A stretch of 64,000 bases of DNA from Acidimicrobiia bacterium. Its GTDB lineage: Bacteria > Actinomycetota > Acidimicrobiia > Spongiisociales > UBA5794. Shown in pieces: positions 16,076-26,987 of the stretch. The position numbers were made by a program, and so were the translations under genes. Within the stretch, counting starts at the first letter, position 1. Each line of letters starts with the position of its first letter. The notes beneath the pieces are model-generated. The model was not told the origin of the DNA. It made no database searches and saw only the letters and a program-made list of their open reading frames with translations. The stretch lies in contig JANTHO010000001.1 of NCBI GenBank assembly GCA_024762335.1, forward strand, positions 64,805 through 128,804. The letters run 5' to 3'.

Positions 16076-17155
16076 GTGCGTATCCGAGCAGAACGTGACG
16101 ATCTTGCCGATGTCCTCACGAGGGCCGGCCGAGCCGTAGGAAGCCGATCCCCCCTCCCCATCCTTCAAGGACTTCTCTGTGAGGTGGAAGGTGGACGTCT
16201 GCGTGTGACGGGTACCGACAATGAGGTGACGGTGCGCACGTACCTCGAGGTTGAAGCGCTCGAGGACGGTGTCACTGTGATCCCAGCGAAGCTGGCGGCA
16301 GATGCGGTGAGGAAACTCCCATCGGGTGCGGTGTCGGTAACGGCCGCCGACGGAGAAGTGGAGATCACCGGCAACGGTCCGAGGTTCAGGCTGCGCGAAC
16401 TCAGCGTCGGGGACTATCCGAAGATCGACGATGCGCTGCCGGGGGACACGGTCGATGTCGTCGGAGAGACGCTCGTCAAGGCACTCTCACAAGTGGGGAT
16501 TGCCGCATCCGGCGATGATGCGAGACCGACGCTCACCGGGGTCCTGTTCGAGGAGAATGAGGGGGGACTTCGCCTCGTGGCAACCGACTCGTATCGTCTC
16601 GCTGTGAGAGACGTGCTCGGAATCGGGGCTGCGGGATCAAAGCTCGTGCCGTACCGCGCCTTGCGAGAGCTCGGTCGAACGATCGGGGATGGCCCGATGA
16701 AGGTTGCACTCGGAGAGAGAGAAGCAGCCTTCCTCACCGATCAGGGACGGTTGACGGTACGCATCATCGATGCCACGTTCCCGAAGTACCGCCAGTTGCT
16801 CCCCGACTCGTATCCAAACCGTCTCGAGGTTTCGAAACAGCACCTGCTCGAGGCCGTCGGGAGAGCGGCTCTGGTCGCTGAGGATCACATTCCGGTTCGT
16901 CTGAACCTTCACGACGGAGGTGTGGAACTCAGCGTCATCCGTCAAGAGGTTGGCGAGGAGACGGAGCACATCGAAGGAACGTACGAGGGCGAAGAGATGA
17001 CGATCGCGTTCAACACGCGGTATCTCACTGAAGGAGTCGGTGCGATCGATGCCGATACGGTGATTCTGCAGACGATCGACGCCTTGAAGCCCGGGCTGAT
17101 CCACGGTGTGGGAGACGAAGACTTCCGGTATCTCCTGATGCCGGTCCGGCTCTAG
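16076..17155 (+). CDS. dnaN: DNA polymerase III beta sliding clamp
   Basis: The 359-aa protein has the three repeated clamp domains. Typical segments are the N-terminal MRIRAERDDLADVLTRAGRAVGSRSPLPILQGLLCEVEGGRLRVTGTDNEVTV, the central TGVLFEENEGGLRLVATDSYRLAVRD, and the C-terminal YLLMPVRL. The start is GTG with AGGAAG upstream. It forms the ring that tethers DNA polymerase. Confidence 0.97.
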   Translation: MRIRAERDDLADVLTRAGRAVGSRSPLPILQGLLCEVEGGRLRVTGTDNEVTVRTYLEVEALEDGVTVIPAKLAADAVRKLPSGAVSVTAADGEVEITGNGPRFRLRELSVGDYPKIDDALPGDTVDVVGETLVKALSQVGIAASGDDARPTLTGVLFEENEGGLRLVATDSYRLAVRDVLGIGAAGSKLVPYRALRELGRTIGDGPMKVALGEREAAFLTDQGRLTVRIIDATFPKYRQLLPDSYPNRLEVSKQHLLEAVGRAALVAEDHIPVRLNLHDGGVELSVIRQEVGEETEHIEGTYEGEEMTIAFNTRYLTEGVGAIDADTVILQTIDALKPGLIHGVGDEDFRYLLMPVRL

Positions 17156-17192
17156 TCGCTCCAAGAGAACACCCGGTCGGAGGGAGGAGAAC

Positions 17193-18272
17193 ATGTATCT
17201 CTCCTGGCTCGAACTGACCGCTGTTCGTTGCTACGAGGATCTCCACTTCGAACCGGACGACGGCGTCAACGTCCTCGTCGGAAGCAATGGGGCTGGGAAG
17301 ACCAGCGTCCTCGAATCCGTGGCCTATCTGGGTCTTCTGAAGTCGTTCAGGGGAACGCCGGATGAAGCGATCATCCGTTCCGGGGCCGACAACGCGGTGA
17401 TCCGTGGAGAATTCGAGATCGAGTCGGGCACGGTCAGAGTGGAAGTAGAGATTCCCCGGTCCGGTCGCAGGAGAGTCCTGGTCAACGGCAAGCGGCCGGT
17501 TCGCAATAGAGACATCATGGCACAGGTGCCGATCGTGGCGTTCCAGCCCGACGATCTCGACCTCGTGAAGAGAGGACCGGGCCTCAGACGCGCCTATCTC
17601 GACGATCTCGCGGCACAACTCTGGCCGCAGGCGGGAGCCGTTCAGCAGGACTATGACCGGGCGGTGCGACAGCGCAACACGCTGCTCAAACAGGGAGGCA
17701 GGGGAGCAGATCCCGTCACTCTCGACGTGTGGGACGAACGGGTGGCGGCGGCCGGTGCCTCCGTGTTTCAACATCGGATGGACGTTCTCGCAGCGCTCGA
17801 TGCGGCGATCGGCGAGGCCTACCGGCTCGTCGGCGAACGCGGGACGCTCACCTGGTCGTACACCACGAACTGGGGAGGCGAGGCGACGGAGGGCAACGTC
17901 GAGAGGCTGCAGAGCGCTCTGTTCGAGCGACGGCAACGTGACATGGATCAGCGCGTCACCAGCGCAGGTCCTCACCGGGACGATCCATCGCTCGTCGTCG
18001 ACGGGCGTCCGGCGCGCACGATGGCGAGTCAGGGGGAGCAGCGGACCGTTGCGCTCGCGATGAGGGTTGCCGCGTACCGGGTGCTTTCCGCCCGGAGGTC
18101 CTTAAAGCCGATCCTGCTGCTCGACGACGTCTTCTCCGAACTCGACGGAACGCACACGCGGGGGGTGATGTCGCTTCTCGACGACGGCCAGGTATTTGTC
18201 ACATCGGCGAGAGAAGATGAGGTTCCTGCGATCGGACGGCGATGGATCGCCGACGGAAGGAACCTCCGATGA
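17193..18272 (+). CDS. recF: DNA replication/repair protein RecF
   Basis: This 359-aa SMC-like ATPase loads RecA at gaps. It shows Walker A LVGSNGAGKTSVLES (about residue 30), the signature SQGEQRTVALAMRVA, and Walker B PILLLDDVFSELD. A strong GGAGGGAGGAG precedes the ATG. Its TGA overlaps the ATG of the DUF721 gene by 4 nt. Confidence 0.96.
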   Translation: MYLSWLELTAVRCYEDLHFEPDDGVNVLVGSNGAGKTSVLESVAYLGLLKSFRGTPDEAIIRSGADNAVIRGEFEIESGTVRVEVEIPRSGRRRVLVNGKRPVRNRDIMAQVPIVAFQPDDLDLVKRGPGLRRAYLDDLAAQLWPQAGAVQQDYDRAVRQRNTLLKQGGRGADPVTLDVWDERVAAAGASVFQHRMDVLAALDAAIGEAYRLVGERGTLTWSYTTNWGGEATEGNVERLQSALFERRQRDMDQRVTSAGPHRDDPSLVVDGRPARTMASQGEQRTVALAMRVAAYRVLSARRSLKPILLLDDVFSELDGTHTRGVMSLLDDGQVFVTSAREDEVPAIGRRWIADGRNLR

Positions 18273-18619
18273 CCAGAGCGAACTACTACAGCAACGAGCC
18301 GAAGCGAGCGGAGCCGGAGAAGATCGACGATCTGCTCGGTGCGATCATCGAGCAGGCCGGTGCGAGTGCCGACCTCGGAGCTTCGCGGCTCGTCGCCTCA
18401 TGGGATGGCCTCGTAGCGGACCGATGGAGGGGTCGATCCCGACCGATCGGCGTGCGCGACCAGACGCTGCTCGTCGAGGTTCCAGACGGGGCGGATGCGA
18501 GCATCTTGCGGTACGACACCGCCGATCTCCTGAGACGGATCTCGGCCCGTTTTGGACCGGATCTCGTTCGGGCGGTCCGCTTCCGCGTCGAGGGGGATCG
18601 CCGCGGCGGAAAGCCTTGA
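18269..18619 (+). CDS. DUF721 (DciA-like) protein
   Basis: The 116-aa product (IDDLLGAIIEQAGASADLGASRLVASWDGLVADRWRGRSRPIGVRDQTLLVEVPDGADASILRYDTADLLRRISARFG) is the DUF721 protein always found between recF and gyrB in actinobacteria. DciA-type members help load the replicative helicase. ATG 18269 is chosen over the track's 18242 because it gives the ATGA overlap with recF and follows GGAAGGA. Confidence 0.9.
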   Translation: MTRANYYSNEPKRAEPEKIDDLLGAIIEQAGASADLGASRLVASWDGLVADRWRGRSRPIGVRDQTLLVEVPDGADASILRYDTADLLRRISARFGPDLVRAVRFRVEGDRRGGKP

Positions 18620-18680
18620 AATGACAAGGGTTTCACCCAGAATCGGCTATCATCAATCCCGTGTCATCAGCCCCCGCTGA

Positions 18681-20636
<1,956 letters not shown>

Positions 20637-20644
20637 GACACCGC

Positions 20645-23077
20645 ATGCCGACTGAAGAACGCCAGGACAGGATCATCGGAATCGACATCGAGCGGGAGAT
20701 GCAGGACTCGTTCCTGGAGTACGCCATGTCGGTCATCGTGTCGCGCGCCCTCCCGGACGTTCGCGATGGCCTGAAGCCGGTTCACCGGCGCATCCTCTAC
20801 GCCATGCACGATGCGGGGATGCGTCCCGGTACACCGTTCAGAAAATCGTCCCGTGTCGTAGGTGAAGTCGTCGGATGGTTCCACCCGCACTCGCCGGAAG
20901 CGGTCTACGACTCCATGGTTCGTCTCGGACAGGACTTCTCCCTCCGGGCGCCGCTCATCCAGCCCCAGGGGAACTTCGGCACCGTCGACGATCCCCCGGC
21001 GTCGATGAGATACACCGAGGCGCGTATGGCGCCGCTCGCCACGCACCTGCTCGAGGGGATCGACGAGGACACCGTCGAGTGGACGGACAACTACTCGGGG
21101 GAGCGCCAAGAACCTGCCGTGCTGCCCGCCCGCTTCCCCAACCTCCTCGTCAACGGATCGACCGGGATCGCGGTCGGCATGGCAACAAACATCCCGCCAC
21201 ACAACCTCACCGAGGTGATCGACGCCGTTCTCTACGCGCTGGACCATCCGGACGCGACGGTGGAGGACATCTCCGAGTTCGTCCAGGGCCCCGACTTCCC
21301 GACCGGGGCGTACATCGTCGGCAGGACGGGTGTCGCGCAGGCGCTCGCCACGGGGAGAGGCTCCGTCAAAATGCGTGCCGTCACGGACATCGTGGAGATG
21401 AAGAAGCGGATGGCGATCATCGTCACCGAGATTCCGTACCAGGTATCCCGCGATCGGATCATGTCCAAGACGGCGGAGCTCGTGCGGTCGAAGGTGCTCA
21501 CCGGAATCGCCGATCTGCGGGACGAATCGGACCGCGAAGGGACGAGGCTCGTCATCGAACTTCGGAGAGATGCGAATCCACAGGTGGTGCTCAACCAGCT
21601 CTTCAAGCACACACAGCTCGAAGAGAACTTCTCCGTGAACCAGGTGGCGCTCGTCGACGGGGTGCCGCGCACCCTGAACATCGCGCAGATGGTGCACTAC
21701 TACATCGCGCACCAGCTCGAAGTCATCGAGCGTCGGAGCCGGTTCCGTCTCGCCAAAGCGGAGGCTCGTGCACATATCGTCGAAGGTCTTCTCATCGCCC
21801 TCGACAACATCGACGAGGTCGTGGAGATCATCAAGTCATCCGAGGATGTGTCGGCCGCCCGCTCCGCGTTGATGGATCGTTTCGCACTGAGCGAGATCCA
21901 GGCCAACCACATCCTCGACATGCCGCTCAGGAGGCTGACCGCACTCGAGACCGGCAAGCTCCGCGAGGAGTACGAGCAGCTCCAGGCGCTGATCGGAGAA
22001 CTCAAGGCCCTGCTCGCCAGCGAAGAGAAGCGGCGTGCGCTCATCGGAGAAGAGCTCGCCGTCATTCGAGACAAGTTCGGCAACAGGCGCAGGACGCAGA
22101 TCATCCCCGACACGGGGGAGATGTCTCTCGAAGACCTGATCGCCGACGAAGAACTCGTCGTGACGGTTTCGGCCGCCGGCTACATCAAGTCGGTGCTGGC
22201 CAAGACGTACCGGATCCAGGGCCGCGGGGGTCGCGGCGTGCGCGGCGCAGCACTGCGCGAGGACGATGTCATCGAACACGTCCTCCACACGTCGGCCCAC
22301 GCCTATCTGCTGGTGTTCACGAACCGGGGCAAGGTCTACCGGATTCGCGCCCACGAAATCCCCCGCAAGGACCGCAACTCCAAGGGCGCCCTCGTCCAGT
22401 CGGTGCTTCCCATGGAACCGGATGAGGTCATCGAAGCGGTGATCGACACTCGCGACTATGAGACATCCGCATACCTCGTCATGTTCACGAAGCGCGGACA
22501 GGTGAAGAAGTCGCGGTTCCGTGACTACGACTCGCGCAATCAAGTACTCGTTGCCATCAAACTCGCCGACGGCGACGAGGTCGTTGACGTGAGGACGACC
22601 ACCGGGGAAGAGGACCTTCTCATGTTCACGAAGAACGGTCAGGGGATCCGCTTCACCGAGAAGGACGTCCGTCCTATGGGGAGAGCATCTCAGGGCGTGC
22701 GGGGCATCAAGCTGCGTGAAGGCGACGAGGTCGTGGCCGGCACGAGAGCCGCGGAAGGGAGCGAAGTTTTGCTGCTCGCCGACGGCGGCTACGGGAAGCG
22801 CACCAAGATGGAACTGTTCCGGCGGCAGGGACGCGGCGGGTTCGGTGTCAAGGCGATGAAGTTGACCCGTGTACGGGGTTCACTCGTCTCGGCGCTCGCT
22901 GTGAGTGCAGAAGATGAGGTCTTCATGATCTCCTCGGATGGGATCGTCATCCGACAGGCCGTCGCGGACATCAGCCGTCAGCGGAGAGAGTCCACGGGTG
23001 TGAAGGTCGTGAGCCTCGACGAAGGCGCCCGTCTTTCCGCCGTGGCGCTCGTCCCCCAGAACGGCGACGAAGAGTAG
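20645..23077 (+). CDS. gyrA: DNA gyrase subunit A
   Basis: The 810-aa protein begins [46 protein letters not shown]. The catalytic tyrosine is in [10 protein letters not shown] (Tyr about 123). The GyrA-box-like [10 protein letters not shown] opens the six-bladed C-terminal DNA-wrapping domain, whose blades show repeated [10 protein letters not shown] / [10 protein letters not shown] units. ATG 20645 is chosen over the track's 20471, which lies inside gyrB. Confidence 0.98.
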   Translation: MPTEERQDRIIGIDIEREMQDSFLEYAMSVIVSRALPDVRDGLKPVHRRILYAMHDAGMRPGTPFRKSSRVVGEVVGWFHPHSPEAVYDSMVRLGQDFSLRAPLIQPQGNFGTVDDPPASMRYTEARMAPLATHLLEGIDEDTVEWTDNYSGERQEPAVLPARFPNLLVNGSTGIAVGMATNIPPHNLTEVIDAVLYALDHPDATVEDISEFVQGPDFPTGAYIVGRTGVAQALATGRGSVKMRAVTDIVEMKKRMAIIVTEIPYQVSRDRIMSKTAELVRSKVLTGIADLRDESDREGTRLVIELRRDANPQVVLNQLFKHTQLEENFSVNQVALVDGVPRTLNIAQMVHYYIAHQLEVIERRSRFRLAKAEARAHIVEGLLIALDNIDEVVEIIKSSEDVSAARSALMDRFALSEIQANHILDMPLRRLTALETGKLREEYEQLQALIGELKALLASEEKRRALIGEELAVIRDKFGNRRRTQIIPDTGEMSLEDLIADEELVVTVSAAGYIKSVLAKTYRIQGRGGRGVRGAALREDDVIEHVLHTSAHAYLLVFTNRGKVYRIRAHEIPRKDRNSKGALVQSVLPMEPDEVIEAVIDTRDYETSAYLVMFTKRGQVKKSRFRDYDSRNQVLVAIKLADGDEVVDVRTTTGEEDLLMFTKNGQGIRFTEKDVRPMGRASQGVRGIKLREGDEVVAGTRAAEGSEVLLLADGGYGKRTKMELFRRQGRGGFGVKAMKLTRVRGSLVSALAVSAEDEVFMISSDGIVIRQAVADISRQRRESTGVKVVSLDEGARLSAVALVPQNGDEE

Positions 23078-23113
23078 ACCAGCGTTTCCCTGATTCTCGG
23101 CGGCCCTCTCCTT

Positions 23114-23161
23114 CATTCTCCCCCACCTCGGTGGGGGAGATGGCCGGAGGCCAGAGGGGGC
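23114..23161 (-). repeat. REP-like palindromic interspersed repeat, copy A
   Basis: Read on the minus strand this is GCCCCCTCTGGCCTCCGGCCATCTCCCCCACCGAGGTGGGGGAGAATG. It contains a 10-bp inverted repeat (CTCCCCCACC/GGTGGGGGAG). A near-identical copy lies at 36819-36869 on the plus strand. It sits just downstream of gyrA, where the hairpin could also act as a terminator or mRNA stabiliser. The rest of 23078-23371 shows no gene. Confidence 0.75.
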
Positions 23162-23359
23162 GTCTTGGAGCCCGGCGAACGAGGCTCGGGATGGAACCCC
23201 CACCCAGTTCGAGCAGGGCTCGTAGGCGTCCCTCCATCGCTTCGCTCTGGGGGAAATGATCTTGAGGGCGAGTGTTTTCTCGTTCTTGAGTGTCCGTGCC
23301 TCTTTTGATGGTCTCTGCCGCTCGCTGGATCAAACCTCGGGCTATTGGAGAGTGGTTCC

Positions 23360-23365
23360 TACACT
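23360..23365 (+). promoter_or_regulatory. -10 element TACACT of a leaderless promoter (DUF3566 gene)
   Basis: TACACT ends exactly 6 nt before ATG 23372. The same spacing recurs before many genes in this window, so transcription probably begins at the A of the start codon. Confidence 0.6.
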
Positions 23366-23371
23366 CGGCGC

Positions 23372-23824
23372 ATGGCGGTCCGACGCGTACGAAGGGTCAT
23401 TCGCAAGATCGACCCGTGGACGGTGCTCAAGGTCTCCTTGATCCTCAACACGATCGGGGCGCTCGTCTTCGTCCTCGGCACGTGGGTGACGTGGTCGCTC
23501 GCCGTCCAGCGGGGGATTCCCGACAAGCTCGTCGAAATCTTCGCCAACTTCTCGCTCGTCTTCACTCCGAACGGGGAGCTCTACTTCCGGGCCGTGGTGT
23601 TCTATGCGATCGTCACGTTTGTGTCGCTGACGGCCCTGATGACGCTCGGTGCCGTGCTGTACAACCTGATCTCTGACGTCGTCGGTGGTGTCGAACTCAT
23701 CGTTCTCGAAGAGACCTACACGGTGCCGGTGACGCGTACGGGCCCGCTGCGGCCGGTCGTCCACCCCGAAGCCAACGGGGGCGAAGCAACGAAGACAGAA
23801 CCCGTCGCGGTCATCGAGGAGTGA
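23372..23824 (+). CDS. DUF3566 transmembrane protein
   Basis: The 150-aa protein has the conserved N-terminus RRVIRKIDPWTVLKVSLILNTIGALVFVLGTWVTW and a second helix (YFRAVVFYAIVTFVSLTALMTLGAVLYNLISDVVGGVEL), with a soluble tail. It is the membrane protein that follows gyrA in most actinobacteria (Rv0007 position); the function is unknown. ATG 23372 is preferred over TTG 23345 because of the TACACT element 6 nt upstream. Confidence 0.85.
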   Translation: MAVRRVRRVIRKIDPWTVLKVSLILNTIGALVFVLGTWVTWSLAVQRGIPDKLVEIFANFSLVFTPNGELYFRAVVFYAIVTFVSLTALMTLGAVLYNLISDVVGGVELIVLEETYTVPVTRTGPLRPVVHPEANGGEATKTEPVAVIEE

Positions 23825-23826
23825 CT

Positions 23827-25836
23827 TCACCCGGCCGGTGACTTGAGTGTCAGCGGGAGGTGGATCAGCGCCGACGGACCCGTGGGGGAGATGTTGACGG
23901 GTACGACGAAACGGGTCTGTTCGAAAAGACACAGACCTTCAGCATCGTCCTTGCACCACACCAGAGCGAGATCTGCGATGACCGATCCGACACCCGGATG
24001 GAGATCGATCGGCACAGTCACGGGGAACGTCGTGCCTGTGAGATCGACCCGGGAACCCGAGGGAAACGAGGCGACGGTGCCCTCTTCTGCGAGCAGGAGA
24101 GATGATGAGGCATCGGCATTGACTTTGTATCCGTCCGGGAGGACGACGTCGAGGACGATCGAAGCGGGCCCGGCGCCGGCGGCGACCTGTGGAAGGGTGA
24201 TCGCCCGGCCGTGGAAGTCGTCCCCGACGGACGTGTCGACGAACCGGTCGAGGCCCGACAGCACGAGTGTCTCGGCAACCCCGTTCGTGAGATCGAGTCG
24301 ACGGACTGCGTTGTTGTTCGTGTCCGCCACCCACAACGTGTCACCATCGACGGAGAGGCCGCCCGGCTCGTAGAAGAGCGGATCCATTCCGTCCCTCCAG
24401 CCGTGATCCGTGCCGTACAGGGTCGCCGTGTCGCCGGTGGATGGATCGACCGTCTTGATCTTCGAGTTGTAGGTGTCTGCGACAAACAGGAGACCGTCGT
24501 GATAGGCGACCCCGAGTGGATGCTGGAACCGGGCCTCCTCGCCCGTGCCGTCCTGGTCTCCGAAGTCGAACAGATTCGAGGATCCTCCTGCGACGAGCGC
24601 GGTTTCAGCTCCGGCGGCTCCGATCGCGGCGCTGCGGATCGAACTCGACTCGGAGTCGGCGAAATAGAGCATCCCATCGGCGCCGAGCGCCAACCCGGAT
24701 GGCTGCGCCAGGGCCGCTTCGAGCAGGGGACCGTTGGTGGTTCCTTCACGGCTGCTCCCAACCGACGGTTCGGCCGTGCCCCCGATGAGGTCGATCGTCC
24801 AGATCTGGTGCGTCCCGGCATTCGCCACGTGGAGCAGGGTTCCGTCGAGTTCGAGAGCCCACGGCGAGTTCAAGGAGACCTCATCAAGCGTTCCACCGAC
24901 GGGAGGCCAACCACGGACGCCGGTTCCGGCGAGCGTCGTCACGGCACCGGAGTCGAGATTGACCCGGCGCACGGCGTGGTTGTTGGTGTCGGCCACGTAG
25001 AGGGTGTTTCCGTCGAGGGCCAGTCCCTGCGGGGAGGAGAAGGATGCGGTGAGGCCGATCCCGTCGTCGAAGCCTGCGACACCGGACCCGAACACGGCCG
25101 TCACAAGACCGTCGTCGCTCGCGGCAATGATTCGATGGTGACCGGTGTCGGAGATGAAGATGCGGTCGGAGTCGGGGTCGGCGAAGACCTTCCCGGGGTA
25201 GGAGAGGACCGTCGAAGGAGATCGGTCACGTTCGAGTCGGATTGGCAGCGGCGTCGGATCGAGATCCCCGGTCGCTGAGAACCTGGCGACGAGATCGGCG
25301 ATGACCGGTTCGACGACGTCGTAGACGCCCTCACCTTCGTGTATTCCTACGACATTCCCCGCCGGATCGACGACCGCGACCGTCGGCCAGGCCCTCGCTC
25401 CCCACGCGTCCCACACGTCGAATCCGGCGTCGTTGATCACGGGATGGCTGATGTCGTAGCGCTGGATGACCTGCCGGATGTTCTCCGTGTCTCCCTCGTT
25501 GGCGAACTTGGCCGAGTGGACGCCGATCACGACGAGTTCTTCCGGGAACTCGGCTTCGAGTTGCTTCAGGTCGGGAATGATGTGGATGCAGTTGATGCAC
25601 CCGTACGTCCAGAAGTCGAGGAGCACGACCTTCCCGCGCAGGTCGTCGAGGCTGAGGGGACGATCCACGTTCAGCCAGTCGAGACCGTCGGGGAAGGCCG
25701 GTGCCGGAACGGCCTCGGCGGTCGTCTGCCCGGTGACGGTGGTGCTTGGCGATGTTGTGCCGCCGCCGGTGGTGCAGGCGACGGCAACGAGTGCCACAGT
25801 GGCCGCCATGATCAGGGTTCTCCGCATCGCCGACAT
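23827..25836 (-). CDS. Lipoprotein with thioredoxin-like domain and NHL-repeat beta-propeller
   Basis: The 669-aa protein starts with a lipoprotein signal (MRRTLIMAATVALVAVAC) and a Thr-rich linker. Residues about 50-180 are a TlpA/redoxin-like domain with WTYGCINCIHIIPDL (CxxC is CINC). Residues 200-530 are NHL-type repeats (DRIFISDTGHHRIIAAS, NTLYVADTNNHAVRRVNLDSGAVTTLAG, GLLFVADTYNSKIKTVDPSTGD). The C-terminal 120 aa form an unnamed domain. The order thioredoxin-NHL matches NHLRC2-like proteins. It probably acts outside the membrane on protein disulfides or as a ligand-binding scaffold. The start could also be the ATG three codons later. Confidence 0.82.
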   Translation of the reverse strand: MSAMRRTLIMAATVALVAVACTTGGGTTSPSTTVTGQTTAEAVPAPAFPDGLDWLNVDRPLSLDDLRGKVVLLDFWTYGCINCIHIIPDLKQLEAEFPEELVVIGVHSAKFANEGDTENIRQVIQRYDISHPVINDAGFDVWDAWGARAWPTVAVVDPAGNVVGIHEGEGVYDVVEPVIADLVARFSATGDLDPTPLPIRLERDRSPSTVLSYPGKVFADPDSDRIFISDTGHHRIIAASDDGLVTAVFGSGVAGFDDGIGLTASFSSPQGLALDGNTLYVADTNNHAVRRVNLDSGAVTTLAGTGVRGWPPVGGTLDEVSLNSPWALELDGTLLHVANAGTHQIWTIDLIGGTAEPSVGSSREGTTNGPLLEAALAQPSGLALGADGMLYFADSESSSIRSAAIGAAGAETALVAGGSSNLFDFGDQDGTGEEARFQHPLGVAYHDGLLFVADTYNSKIKTVDPSTGDTATLYGTDHGWRDGMDPLFYEPGGLSVDGDTLWVADTNNNAVRRLDLTNGVAETLVLSGLDRFVDTSVGDDFHGRAITLPQVAAGAGPASIVLDVVLPDGYKVNADASSSLLLAEEGTVASFPSGSRVDLTGTTFPVTVPIDLHPGVGSVIADLALVWCKDDAEGLCLFEQTRFVVPVNISPTGPSALIHLPLTLKSPAG

Positions 25837-25870
25837 TCAACCCGGTGGGAGGAGTTACTCCGGCGGAGTA

Positions 25871-26599
25871 TCAGCCTTCAGAGGTGAAGGAAGCGACGTC
25901 CAGACCAATGTTGAGGGACGCCGTCAGATACGCCTCGGCGAACTCGTCCGGCCGGTGGATACCGGCGGAGATGGCTCCGGTAGCACCGAGTACGGCGCCC
26001 GCTGCGAGAGCGATCGCTTCGAGGTGAGTGGCGAGATCGGCGATTCCCACGGTCCGCTCACCCGATTCGGTGACGGAACTCACGACGATGCCGGCCCACT
26101 CGTCCGGTACCGGCACAGCGACCTCGAGGAAGTGTTCGGTCGAACGACGCCTGGCCCCCCATCGGGCACCCACCGGCCCAGGGAAGGTGACCGCTTCTCC
26201 GTGACGGCGCGGCGTGCCCGGCTCCGTCCAGGCGAAGAGCACTCGTTCCTCCCCGGCGGTTGCGGCCGACTCGCGGGCAACGAGGCTCCGCCCGATCCCC
26301 TCCACGAGATTCGATCCGGTGAGTACCGCGGTATCGCCGACGTCGAGTGGCGGGTCGATCGAATCCGCCCAGAGAACACATGGAATCCTTCGCTCGGCGG
26401 CTTCTGCGGCGATTGAGGATTCGGGATCGTCGGTGACGACGACGTCGAATCCGGTGAGATCGTCGATCCGGCGAAGCCGGGGATCGCGGTCCTTCACGTC
26501 CCGCCTTACGACACCGAGAAGCTCCAGATCCGGTTCTCCCAGAAGAAGACGTCCGGCCCGGACGCCGATCTCGGACGTGTGGTCGAGAGCGATCTTCAC
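25871..26599 (-). CDS. Hypothetical protein with Rossmann-like N-terminus
   Basis: I do not recognise this 242-aa protein. The first 80 residues (MKIALDHTSEIGVRAGRLLLGEPDLELLGVVRR, DVVVTDDPESSIAAEAAERRIPCVL) look like an NAD(P)-binding Rossmann fold; the C-terminal region is Ala-rich and may be helical (LATHLEAIALAAGAVLGATGAISAG). GTG 26599 is preferred over GTG 26626 because it overlaps the stop of the small upstream ORF as GTGA, implying coupling. A role in oxidoreduction is only a guess. Confidence 0.6.
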   Translation of the reverse strand: MKIALDHTSEIGVRAGRLLLGEPDLELLGVVRRDVKDRDPRLRRIDDLTGFDVVVTDDPESSIAAEAAERRIPCVLWADSIDPPLDVGDTAVLTGSNLVEGIGRSLVARESAATAGEERVLFAWTEPGTPRRHGEAVTFPGPVGARWGARRRSTEHFLEVAVPVPDEWAGIVVSSVTESGERTVGIADLATHLEAIALAAGAVLGATGAISAGIHRPDEFAEAYLTASLNIGLDVASFTSEG

Positions 26600-26730
26600 G
26601 ACGACGCGTGGTCGACGGGTTGCCACAATCCCGGTTTCGGGGCCGGACGGCTCGGCCGGCGAGTGGCGAAGAGGACGACGGCGACGGTGGCTGCGGCCGC
26701 GAGGACGAGGGCGTTGAGAGCTGGTTTCAC
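26596..26730 (-). CDS. Small single-helix membrane protein (44 aa), not in ORF track
   Basis: The frame reads VKPALNALVLAAAATVAVVLFATRRPSRPAPKPGLWQPVDHASS: one membrane helix and a basic, Pro-rich tail. GTG 26730 has TACCTT 7 nt upstream (26738-26743 on the minus strand), like the leaderless promoters elsewhere in the window, and its TGA overlaps the start of the downstream Rossmann-like gene. These two signals support it as a real gene; the function is unknown. Confidence 0.5.
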   Translation of the reverse strand: MKPALNALVLAAAATVAVVLFATRRPSRPAPKPGLWQPVDHASS

Positions 26731-26796
26731 GATGTGGAAGGTACCAGCTTCCCGACGTCAGGTGCGGCTCCCGGCTGCGGACTCCCGACGGTGGGC

Positions 26797-26802
26797 TACA
26801 CT
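26797..26802 (+). promoter_or_regulatory. Candidate -10 element for the riboswitch-btuFCD transcript
   Basis: TACACT lies just before the cobalamin aptamer core and matches the -10 form used elsewhere in this window. No clear -35 is seen. Confidence 0.35.
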
Positions 26803-26807
26803 TCGTG

Positions 26808-26925
26808 TCCCGGGTTCGCCCGGGTGCCGATCGTTGAAGCGAAGTCCGGTGAGAATCCGGCGCTGTCCCGCAACTGTGAAGCCCTCCGGGGATGAGCCAG
26901 GTCGCCTTCCTCTCGGTACACGACT
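26808..26925 (+). ncRNA. Cobalamin riboswitch
   Basis: The stretch GAAGTCCGGTGAGAATCCGG, then CGCTGTCCCGCAACTGTGAA, then GAGCCAGGTCGCC contains the conserved cobalamin aptamer core and a variant B12 box. It lies directly upstream of a BtuF-like lipoprotein gene and its ABC transporter. The ends given are approximate. Downstream, GCTCCTCC (26962-26969) can pair perfectly with the btuF Shine-Dalgarno GGAGGAGC (26977-26984), while GGAGGAG (26934-26940) can compete for the same strand, so translation control is likely. Confidence 0.9.
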
Positions 26926-26987
26926 GTGCCTTCGGAGGAGGGGTTCCGTCGCTTCATGAAGGCTCCTCCAGCGAAAGGAGGAGCATC

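Noticed and set aside
20875-22425. 516-aa plus-strand ORF inside gyrA
   Set aside because: Arg/Gly/Pro-rich frame shadow of gyrA.
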